A stretch of 64,000 nucleotides of DNA, taken from positions 33,734 through 97,733 of the forward strand of contig DAISJD010000001.1 of the NCBI GenBank assembly GCA_036821645.1, in the 5' to 3' direction. Positions within the stretch are counted from its first letter, which is position 1, and every line of letters starts with the position of its first letter. The notes under the pieces were generated by a model that worked only from the letters and a program-made list of their open reading frames with translations, ran no database searches and was not told where the DNA came from. The DNA comes from DAISJD01 sp036821645 (GTDB lineage Bacteria > Pseudomonadota > Alphaproteobacteria > ATCC43930 > CGMCC-115725). Below are positions 34,854 to 42,751 of the stretch, piece by piece. A program made the translations under genes and the position numbers.

Positions 34854-36885
34854 CTCTTTATTCCGCAAACGATACCGGCACTTACTCAGTGCCGGAAGTC
34901 TCTTCTGTCTCGCCGTCTCACCGCTTGCGCTATCGTCCGCGATGGCGCAGCAGGTAGTTCCGACCGATCCCTTCCTGACGCCGGCCGATGTTGGTCAAAT
35001 CATCAGCCGCGTCGTGCAAGAAGCCAATGCCCGACACACACCGGCCGCAATTGCGGTCGTTGACCGTTTGGGCGCCGTGCTTGCCGTCTACAAGATGGCG
35101 GGGTTGAACAATCCGGCCAATCCGAACTTCTTCACCCAGGTCGAGCCGAACCCGAACAATCCGGGTGGGTCGGCCAACGCGATGCAGGACAAGACCGGGT
35201 CGCCCGCCAATCCCCAAAAGGTTGGTCTAAGCGGCCTGAAGGGCGTCATCCTGCCGGAGGTCGCGGCCCTGGCCAAAGCGATTACGGGTGCCTATCTTTC
35301 GACCTCGGGCGGCAATGCCTTCAGTACGCGGGTCGCAAGCCAGATCATTCAAAACCACTTCGATCCCGGTGAAAACGACACCCCATCCGGCCCGCTCTAC
35401 GGCGTGCAATTCTCGCAATTGCCGTGTTCCGACCTTTCGGTTCGCTTCGATCCGAACGATGGGTCGTCTTTGACCCGCGGCCCGCACCGCTCGCCGCTCG
35501 GATTTTCGGGCGATCCGGGCGGGTTTCCGCTCTATAAGAACGGCCGCCTCGTCGGTGCCATCGGTGTGAAGGCCGAAGGAACCTACCGGGTCGTCGAAAA
35601 TATTCAAAGCCGCGAACTGCCGACCGACGAGGCTTTGGCACTGGCCGGGACCATCGGCAACGACGCCCCGCCGGATATCGTCGCCAGCAAGATCACGGTC
35701 GGCGGTCATACGCTGCGCTATACCAATACGCAGCCGAACAACCTGAAGACCGATCCTTCGAAGGCACCGCCCTTCGCCTCGCTGCCGGCGGGTACGGGAT
35801 CGCTCATCGCGGTCCGGGGTTACTACGGTGCCAAGCAAGGGCTGCGCACGGGCAGTGGATACAATTCGCCCGCGATCGGGATCCGTCAGGAAACCACCCG
35901 CCTCTATGGAACCCAGTTCCCGGCCATGGTTCTGGTCGATGGGAATAACAATCTGCGTTTCCCGCCGATTTCCGGCACGGGACCGGGCGCTTTGACGGCC
36001 GCAGAAGTGAAACTCATTCTGCAAGAAGCCTTCAATGTCGCGGGCATCACCCGCGCCCAGATCCGCCGCCCGGTCGGCACGCCGCTTGAAGTCAATATCT
36101 CCGTCTCGGATCTTTCCGGTCGGGTTTTGGGCCTTGTCTCGACCGTCGACGCCCCGATTTTCGGTATCGACGTCTCGCTGCAAAAGGCACGCAGTGCCGC
36201 CTTCATGTCCCGCAAGGATACCGCCAAGCAATTGCTGAGCATCCCGGCCAATCCGGGGCTGAGCGGCTTGTTCCCCTTGCGCTTTAGCGACTATGTCCAA
36301 CGCGCGCAATTGTTCTTCGGGGCCTCGGCCTTGACCGGGCAAACCGCGTTCAGCGAACGGGCGATCGGCAATTTCGGCCGTGATTCCTATCCCGACGGTA
36401 TCAATACCACGCCGTTTGGGCCCTTTGGGATCAATCCGACCTCGAACACGCCGTTCGATGATGGATTGCAGTTGGATCTGGTGATCAACAATATCGCGCA
36501 GCATCTGCTCTACATTAAAGATCCGCAAAACATGACGCCCGACACGCCCGTCGGCTGCACCGACTTGCCGCAACGGGATGCTGGCTTCAACAAGTCCAAC
36601 CTTGCCAATGGCCTTCAGATCTTCCCCGGCGGGTTCCCGATTTATCGCGGCAATCAACTCGTGGGCGGCATCGGCGTTTCCGGCGACGGCGTCGATCAGG
36701 ACGATCTCGTCGCCTTCCTTGGCCTCTCCAACGCAGGTGAGAAACTCAATAATGGTGTCGGCAACGCCCCATTCCTGATGCGGGCGAGCAATATCGTGAC
36801 GATGGGTGCCCGCCCGCGTTACGTGAACTGCCCGTTTGCGCCCTTCATCACCGGCCGCGACCAGAACGTTTGCATGGGTAAATGA
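34846..36885 (+). CDS. Secreted protein with two GlcG/HbpS-type heme-binding domains
   Basis: A 679-residue protein with a signal peptide (SLFCLAVSPLALSSAMA). Two GlcG/HbpS-like domains follow. The first runs from LTPADVGQIISRVVQEA and AIAVVDRLGAVLAVYKM to FPLYKNGRLVGAIGVKAEG. The second runs from LTAAEVKLILQEAF and VSDLSGRVLGLV to FPGGFPIYRGNQLVGGIGVSG. HbpS-type domains bind heme or small cofactors; GlcG function is poorly known. Four cysteines lie outside any CxxCH. It overlaps the decaheme gene start-in-stop and the porin gene by ATGA. A periplasmic scaffold or heme relay between the cytochromes is the context-based guess. Confidence 0.8.
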   Translation: MTSSLFRKRYRHLLSAGSLFCLAVSPLALSSAMAQQVVPTDPFLTPADVGQIISRVVQEANARHTPAAIAVVDRLGAVLAVYKMAGLNNPANPNFFTQVEPNPNNPGGSANAMQDKTGSPANPQKVGLSGLKGVILPEVAALAKAITGAYLSTSGGNAFSTRVASQIIQNHFDPGENDTPSGPLYGVQFSQLPCSDLSVRFDPNDGSSLTRGPHRSPLGFSGDPGGFPLYKNGRLVGAIGVKAEGTYRVVENIQSRELPTDEALALAGTIGNDAPPDIVASKITVGGHTLRYTNTQPNNLKTDPSKAPPFASLPAGTGSLIAVRGYYGAKQGLRTGSGYNSPAIGIRQETTRLYGTQFPAMVLVDGNNNLRFPPISGTGPGALTAAEVKLILQEAFNVAGITRAQIRRPVGTPLEVNISVSDLSGRVLGLVSTVDAPIFGIDVSLQKARSAAFMSRKDTAKQLLSIPANPGLSGLFPLRFSDYVQRAQLFFGASALTGQTAFSERAIGNFGRDSYPDGINTTPFGPFGINPTSNTPFDDGLQLDLVINNIAQHLLYIKDPQNMTPDTPVGCTDLPQRDAGFNKSNLANGLQIFPGGFPIYRGNQLVGGIGVSGDGVDQDDLVAFLGLSNAGEKLNNGVGNAPFLMRASNIVTMGARPRYVNCPFAPFITGRDQNVCMGK

Positions 36886-38618
36886 TGAACAGATTCGGAC
36901 CCAGTCTTTTGGTTCTCGCGATGCTGCTGCCTACCATGGCAGCAGCGCAAGACAGCCAATTCCGCAAGCCCGGCACCGTGACGGAGCAGGACGATGCGCG
37001 CGCCACGATCGATCCCGATGCGATCCCTCTCCCACCGCCCGACGCGGATTACCGCATCGTGCCGGTGCCGGATCGCAACCGGATCATCGAAGCCCTCGGG
37101 GTTAAAGAAAACCCCCTCAACCCTTATCAACAAAACACGATCAAGGGCGACCGTCCGATTTTCGATGATTATTTCATCGAATTGAGTGCGATCCTCGATA
37201 CGATCTACGAACCGAAGCAGGTGCCGGTTCCTGTCGGCAACGTGTCCACCTCGACGCCCGATCGTCAGGACATGTTCGGCAACCCGCGCCAGCTTTTGGT
37301 TGCGACCACGTTCATTCCGACCTTCTCCTTCATCAAGGGCGATACGGCCTTCATGCCGCCGCTCTTGGAATTCCGGTTCACGCCCGTCTTCAACTATACG
37401 CGGCTCGAAACGAAGGAAGTCGGTCTCGTCAATATCGACCCGCGCAAGGGCGTGCGGCGCGATACCGGCTTTGTCGGGATTCAAGAAGCCTTCATCGACT
37501 ACCATATCCGCAACGTGTCCGACCGTTTCGACTTTGACTCGGTTCGGGTCGGCGTTCAGCCGATCAATGCGGATTTCCGTGGCTTCTTGTTCCAGGATCA
37601 GCAGCTCGGTATTCGCTTTTTTGGCGACCGTGCTAATAATCGGTATCAATACAATTTGGCTTATTTTCGCCGTATTGAAAAAGATACCAATAGTGGCTTG
37701 AACGATCTCAGTCAGTCCTTGCGTCGGGATAATATATTTCTTGCCAATCTCTTCGTGCAAGATTTGCCCGTCCCTGGTTTTACGACCGAGTTTTCCGTTA
37801 TCCACAATTTCAACCGGGAAACCGGTTTTCATTACGACAAGAACGGTTTCCTGGTACGTCCGGTTTCCGCCGGGGACGAACAGGGCCACAAGTATAACGT
37901 GACCTATCTCGGCCTGAACGGCGACGGCCATTTCGGCAAACTGAACTTGACCACGTCGTTCTATTACGCGCTGGGCAATGACAGTGACAATTTCCTGACC
38001 GGCCAAAAGGCGAAGATCCGGGCGACCTTCTTCGCGGCCGAGCCCTCGTATGATATCGACTTCGTGCGGTTGAAGGCTTCGTTCCTCTATCAGTCCGGCG
38101 ATAAAGACCCCTTCAACAAAAAAGAAACGGGCTTTGACGCCATCTTTGAAAATGCCCAGTTTGCGGGCTCGGATACGAGCTATTTCCGGCGTCAATCCCT
38201 GCCGCTTATCGGCGGTGGCGGACTTGGCATCAATACCCGCAACGGGATTTTGGCGGACTTGCGTTCCTCCAAAGAAGAAGGTCAATCGAATTTCATCAAT
38301 CCAGGCCTCATCCTGATCGGTGTCGGTGCCGACGTGGATATTTTGCCTGAGCTGCGTTTTTCAACCAATATCAACAAGCTCAGCTTTGATTCGACCAAGG
38401 TTCTCTCCGTCCTTCGTCAAGAAGGCAAAATTGCCAAGAGTTTCGGTTACGATTTGTCCGGCGCTCTTACTTACCGTCCGTTCCAAACCCAAAATATCGT
38501 CCTTAGAACCTCCGGTGCCGTCTTCATCCCGCAGAAAGGCTTTAAGCAGCTCTTCGGGACGGAACCGGCCAACCGGACGTTCTATTCCGTCCTCACCAAC
38601 CTTATTTTGAGCTACTGA
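36882..38618 (+). CDS. Outer-membrane beta-barrel protein of the cytochrome operon
   Basis: A 578-residue protein with a signal peptide (SLLVLAMLLPTMAAA), a short Pro-rich periplasmic start, then alternating amphipathic strands, for example FRFTPVFNYTRLET, YQYNLAYFRRIE, LNLTTSFYYALG and VRLKASFLYQSG. It ends in an aromatic-terminated strand NLILSY, the usual outer-membrane targeting signature. There are no heme motifs. The size and gene order recall the porin part of porin-cytochrome conduits (MtrB/PioB role), though I cannot claim homology by sequence. Its start overlaps the GlcG/HbpS stop and the large decaheme gene begins two bases after its stop. Confidence 0.75.
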   Translation: MMNRFGPSLLVLAMLLPTMAAAQDSQFRKPGTVTEQDDARATIDPDAIPLPPPDADYRIVPVPDRNRIIEALGVKENPLNPYQQNTIKGDRPIFDDYFIELSAILDTIYEPKQVPVPVGNVSTSTPDRQDMFGNPRQLLVATTFIPTFSFIKGDTAFMPPLLEFRFTPVFNYTRLETKEVGLVNIDPRKGVRRDTGFVGIQEAFIDYHIRNVSDRFDFDSVRVGVQPINADFRGFLFQDQQLGIRFFGDRANNRYQYNLAYFRRIEKDTNSGLNDLSQSLRRDNIFLANLFVQDLPVPGFTTEFSVIHNFNRETGFHYDKNGFLVRPVSAGDEQGHKYNVTYLGLNGDGHFGKLNLTTSFYYALGNDSDNFLTGQKAKIRATFFAAEPSYDIDFVRLKASFLYQSGDKDPFNKKETGFDAIFENAQFAGSDTSYFRRQSLPLIGGGGLGINTRNGILADLRSSKEEGQSNFINPGLILIGVGADVDILPELRFSTNINKLSFDSTKVLSVLRQEGKIAKSFGYDLSGALTYRPFQTQNIVLRTSGAVFIPQKGFKQLFGTEPANRTFYSVLTNLILSY

Positions 38619-38620
38619 CG

Positions 38621-41600
38621 ATGCGCACGCTTGTTCTCGCCGGTCTATCGGCACTGATGCTCTTCGGAGCAACAGCGGCGCACGCGGATGAAACCGCAAC
38701 CGCGCCGCCATCGCCACGCTATCAAACAATGGAGGAAGTGAAGGCCAAGAGCGACGGCTGCATTAGCTGCCATACGGCAACCGATTCATCGACCATGCAC
38801 GCCAATCCCGGCGTCATGCTCGGCTGTACCGATTGCCATGGCGGTAATGCCACCGTTGCCCGTCCGCCTGGCAGCAATCCCAACATCGGTCCGGTTCTCC
38901 TACCCGCAGCGGGCAGCAAGAACCACGGCTTCGTCGCCGCCCGGAACCCCGATCCGGCCTATCGCGCGGCGATGGATCGCGCCCACGTTCTGCCTCGGTA
39001 TCCCGAGGAATGGAACTGGCCGATCAGTGCGAAGCCCGCACAGACCTACACCCTCTTGAACCGGGAAAGCCCCGAGTTCGTTCGGTTCATGAACCCGTCG
39101 GACTATCGCATTGCGCGTGAAGCCTGCGGATCGTGCCATCGGGAAACCGTGGAAGCCGCCGAACGCTCGCTCATGGCGACTTCGGCGATGCTGTGGGGTG
39201 GTGCCGCGTATAATAACGGGATCGTTCCCTACAAGCGTTACGTACTTGGCGAAAGCTATGTCCGTGACGGTACGGGCGGTCAGGTCTTCAGCCCCGTCGA
39301 AGTCAACGACCGGATGAAGAAGCGCGGCATTCTGCCGAACCTCATGCCCTTGCCCCGTTGGGAAGTGACCCCGCCGGCGGACGTTTTCCGGGTCTTTGAG
39401 CGCGGCGGTCGCGTCATCAATTCGCAGTTCCCGGAAATCGGTAACCCGAATTCCACCGGCGATCTGCAAAAACTGGATGAAAATGGTCGTCCCGACTTCC
39501 GGCAATCTAACCGGGGTGCAGGCACGGGCCTGCGCATTGCCGTGCCGCTCATCAACATCCACAAGACCCGCCTCAACGATCCTTACATGTGGTTCCTCGG
39601 CACGAACGACCAACCGGGCGACTATCGTTCGTCTGGCTGTGCCGGTTGCCACGTCGTCTATGCCAACGACAAAGACCCGGCTCACTCGGCCGGTTATGCG
39701 AAGTTCGGCCATGACGGCACCTCGATCAGCGTCGATCCCACGATCCCGCACAATGAATCGGGCCATCCGCTGCAACACGTGTTCACCCGTTCCGTGCCCA
39801 GCAGCCAATGCATGATCTGCCACATGCATCAGCCGAACATTTTCGTGAATACCTTCTTCGGCTACACGATGTGGGACTATGAGTCCGACGCCCCGTTCAT
39901 GTGGCCGGAAAAGCAAAAATATCCGACCGATTCTGAAATTCGCGAAGTCAACGAACGCAACCCCGAAGCCGCCGCCGTTCGCGGCAAGTGGTCTTCGGTC
40001 GAATTCCTCAGCAAAGTTTCCGAGTTGAACCCGCAACTGAAGAACACCCAGTTCGCCGATTATCACGGCCATGGCTGGAACTTCCGCGCGGTGTTCAAGT
40101 CCGACCGCAAGGGCAACCTGCTCGATGCCAAGGGCAACATCGTCTCGCACGATGATCCCGACAAGTTCAAGAAGGCGGTTCATCTGACGTCCATTCATCT
40201 CGACAAGGGGATGCATTGCGTCGATTGCCACTTCTCTCAAGACAATCACGGCAATGGCTACATCTATGGCGAAGCTTCGGCCGCCATCGAAGTCCAATGC
40301 GTCGATTGCCATGGGACGGCCGACAAGTATCCGACCCTGCGCACGAGTGGCCCTGCCGCTCAACCCGGTGGTCGCGATCTCATGACCCTGCGCAACGAAG
40401 ATGGGTCGCTGCGGTTCGAATGGCGCAACGGCAAGCTCATCCAACGCTCGGCCTTGAATCCGGGTCTCGAATGGGAAATCAGCCTCGTCAAGGACACCGT
40501 TAGCCCCGATCATCCGCGCTATAACGCCAAGGCGGCTCGGGCCAAATTGATGATGACCGGCACCAGCATGAAATGGGGTCCGGGCGTCGGCAAAATGGAA
40601 CGCGCGCACAAAGACGAAGAAATGATGTGCATCACCTGCCACACCTCGTGGACCACGAGCTGTGCCGGTTGCCATCTGCCGATCGAAGCCAACTTCAAAA
40701 CTGAACGTCACCATTACGAAGGCGGCGAAACGCGCAACTACGCGACCTACAACCCGCAAGTTGCCCGTGACGACATGTTCTTCCTCGGCAAGAATTCAAC
40801 ACCGAAGAACAACATCATCGCCCCGGTTCGCTCTTCTTCGGCCCTGGTGCTGTCGTCGACCAACATCAATCGTGAACGCGTCTATATCCAACAGGCCCCG
40901 GTTGCGGCTTCGGGCTTCTCGTCTCAAGCTTTCGCACCGCACTATCCCCATACGGAACGGACGGTCGAAACCAAGACCTGTGAAGATTGTCACGTTTCCG
41001 AACGCGACGATAACAATGCCATCATGGCGCAGCTCCTGCTGCTCGGGACCAACTTCGTCAACTTCGTCGGCTATAATGCCTGGGTTGGTGAAGATGGCGG
41101 TGTCGAAGCCGTCCGCGTCACGGAATGGGAAGAACCCCAGGCCGTCATCGGCAGCTACCTGCACCGCTATGCCTATCCTGATTGGTTTGCCGAACATCAA
41201 GGCAAGGGTCGGGAACTGCAAGATTCCGTCTATCACGATGCATCCCTCACCCGTTGCATTCAGCAACGCGGCGAGTTCATGTACACCGCCGCTGGCGACG
41301 ATGGTCTGCGCGTCTTCGACGTTGCCTCCATCGCCAACAAGGGCGTGTCTGAAAAGATCCTGACCGGTCCGGTTTCGCCGCTCGGCCAGAACATGCACAT
41401 TCCATCCAAGAATGCGACCTGCGTTGCGTTGCCGACCAACCAACCGGTTAACCCGGCCCGCAATGCAAAACCGCTCATGACCGAAGAAAATGAAGAGCAG
41501 AAAATGCATCCGCTCTATCATTACGCCTTCGTAACCGATGCGGAAGAAGGTCTCATCGTCACCAATGTCGACGTGCTCACCGCCGGTGATCCGCGCGACT

Positions 41601-42490
41601 TCTTCTTGTTCCGTGCCGCGACCTGGAATGAAAACGGCGTGTTGACCGGGGCGACCCACATCACGCTCGCCGGAACCACCGGGTACGTCACGACCCCGCG
41701 CGGGATCGTCGTTCTGGATCTCGACTCGCCGATCAAACCCTCGGTGAAGGCGATCATCCCGATCAACAATGCCACCTCGACCGCCGTTCAGTTCCGGTAT
41801 CTGTTCGTTACCGATCCGACCGGTCTGCGCGTCGTCGATATCAGCGAACCGTCCAAGCCCGAGATCGTCGAGGGTGCGGTCGTTCCGCTGAAGAGTGCAC
41901 GGCGCGTTTATGTCGCCCGTACCTTTGCCTACGTGGCCGACGGCAGTGATGGTATCGCCATCATCGACGTCGAGCGGCCCCGTCAACCGCATGTCTATCA
42001 AATGTTCAATGCGGAAGGCCAAATCAAGGATGCCTACGACGTGATCGTCGGCTCGACCAATGCGTCCCTCTTCGCCTATGTGGCGGATGGTGCTTATGGT
42101 CTCAAGGTCGTGCAATTGACCTCGCCGTCGACTCAACCCGGCTTCTACGGCTTCAGCCCCGATCCGAAACCCAACATGATCGCGTGGAAGAAGACGACGA
42201 AACCGGCACTTGCCTTGTCCAAGGGTCTCGATCGCGACCGTGCTGTGGATGAAACCGGGAACCAAATTGCCGTGTTCGGCCGTATCGGTTCGCGCCCCTT
42301 CACCCTGCCGGAAATGAAGAAGCTCTATATGGAAAACGGCAAAGTTTGGTCGGTCACGAACGAACTGCGCAAGCAGGATTTCCTGCCTGGTTCCGGTAAA
42401 ACTGCACCGGCGAAGATGAGTGATGCCGCAACCCCGGCAGCCCCCGTCACGCCCGTTGCGGCCCAACGGCCCGGCACCAAGCTGCAATAA
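38621..42490 (+). CDS. Large secreted decaheme cytochrome c with C-terminal LVIVD-type beta-propeller
   Basis: A 1289-residue protein with a signal peptide (LVLAGLSALMLFGATAAHA). Ten CxxCH motifs occur at about residues 47, 69, 168, 340, 397, 533, 560, 670, 681 and 787, with wide heme-free stretches between. Residues about 870-1210 form repeats of the LVIVD type: LRVFDVASI, IVVLDLDSPIKPSV, LRVVDISEPSKPEIV, IAIIDVERPRQPHV and LKVVQLTSP, with YAFVTD/YLFVTD/FAYVADG between. These should fold as a beta-propeller. It is the last gene of the operon, followed by two terminators. A cell-surface or porin-bound terminal reductase is likely; no lipobox is seen. Confidence 0.88.
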   Translation: MRTLVLAGLSALMLFGATAAHADETATAPPSPRYQTMEEVKAKSDGCISCHTATDSSTMHANPGVMLGCTDCHGGNATVARPPGSNPNIGPVLLPAAGSKNHGFVAARNPDPAYRAAMDRAHVLPRYPEEWNWPISAKPAQTYTLLNRESPEFVRFMNPSDYRIAREACGSCHRETVEAAERSLMATSAMLWGGAAYNNGIVPYKRYVLGESYVRDGTGGQVFSPVEVNDRMKKRGILPNLMPLPRWEVTPPADVFRVFERGGRVINSQFPEIGNPNSTGDLQKLDENGRPDFRQSNRGAGTGLRIAVPLINIHKTRLNDPYMWFLGTNDQPGDYRSSGCAGCHVVYANDKDPAHSAGYAKFGHDGTSISVDPTIPHNESGHPLQHVFTRSVPSSQCMICHMHQPNIFVNTFFGYTMWDYESDAPFMWPEKQKYPTDSEIREVNERNPEAAAVRGKWSSVEFLSKVSELNPQLKNTQFADYHGHGWNFRAVFKSDRKGNLLDAKGNIVSHDDPDKFKKAVHLTSIHLDKGMHCVDCHFSQDNHGNGYIYGEASAAIEVQCVDCHGTADKYPTLRTSGPAAQPGGRDLMTLRNEDGSLRFEWRNGKLIQRSALNPGLEWEISLVKDTVSPDHPRYNAKAARAKLMMTGTSMKWGPGVGKMERAHKDEEMMCITCHTSWTTSCAGCHLPIEANFKTERHHYEGGETRNYATYNPQVARDDMFFLGKNSTPKNNIIAPVRSSSALVLSSTNINRERVYIQQAPVAASGFSSQAFAPHYPHTERTVETKTCEDCHVSERDDNNAIMAQLLLLGTNFVNFVGYNAWVGEDGGVEAVRVTEWEEPQAVIGSYLHRYAYPDWFAEHQGKGRELQDSVYHDASLTRCIQQRGEFMYTAAGDDGLRVFDVASIANKGVSEKILTGPVSPLGQNMHIPSKNATCVALPTNQPVNPARNAKPLMTEENEEQKMHPLYHYAFVTDAEEGLIVTNVDVLTAGDPRDFFLFRAATWNENGVLTGATHITLAGTTGYVTTPRGIVVLDLDSPIKPSVKAIIPINNATSTAVQFRYLFVTDPTGLRVVDISEPSKPEIVEGAVVPLKSARRVYVARTFAYVADGSDGIAIIDVERPRQPHVYQMFNAEGQIKDAYDVIVGSTNASLFAYVADGAYGLKVVQLTSPSTQPGFYGFSPDPKPNMIAWKKTTKPALALSKGLDRDRAVDETGNQIAVFGRIGSRPFTLPEMKKLYMENGKVWSVTNELRKQDFLPGSGKTAPAKMSDAATPAAPVTPVAAQRPGTKLQ

Positions 42491-42504
42491 CGCACCTGAT
42501 AGAA

Positions 42505-42572
42505 CCCCGACCGATTTCCAATCGGTCGGGGCAAAATCCCCCTCATTTCGCCCTGGAATGAGGGGTTTTTTT
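42505..42572 (+). terminator. Tandem terminators ending the electron-conduit operon
   Basis: Two hairpins follow the last stop codon. The first has a perfect 12-bp stem (42505-42516 with 42520-42531). The second has a 9-bp stem (42539-42547 with 42557-42565) followed by seven Ts. The pair suggests a highly expressed or tightly bounded transcript. Confidence 0.9.
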
Positions 42573-42751
42573 ATGGGCAGGGCGCGGGACAGCCGTCACC
42601 CTCTGTCGATCGGGGGCGGATATCCTCCCAATGATGACGATTAAGACCCTGACACCATTGCAATGGGATCCGCCAAACCTATCTATGGACAAACATGATC
42701 CCCGCCCCGGCACGTTGCCGGAACACAAGCCCACAAGGAAAGTACCGCATC

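Noticed and set aside
35227..36657. 476-codon minus-strand frame opposite the GlcG/HbpS gene
   Set aside because: No motif, and the plus strand has clear tandem domains with overlap-coupled neighbours.
36819..38285. 488-codon minus-strand frame opposite the barrel gene
   Set aside because: Shadow frame; the plus strand has a signal peptide and terminal beta-barrel signature.
36882..38618. Calling the barrel MtrB or PioB
   Set aside because: Only position and general barrel features agree; I see no sequence signature that justifies the name.
38900..40759. Long minus-strand frame (619 codons) antisense to the giant decaheme gene
   Set aside because: The plus strand has a signal peptide and ten CxxCH motifs in a coupled operon. 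The antisense frame is Arg/Val/Ile-rich low-complexity with no family resemblance, as expected from codon-third-position GC bias.
40796..42487. Second long minus-strand frame (563 codons) opposite the same gene
   Set aside because: Same reasons: shadow of the real gene, composition dominated by Arg, Gly, Asp and His.
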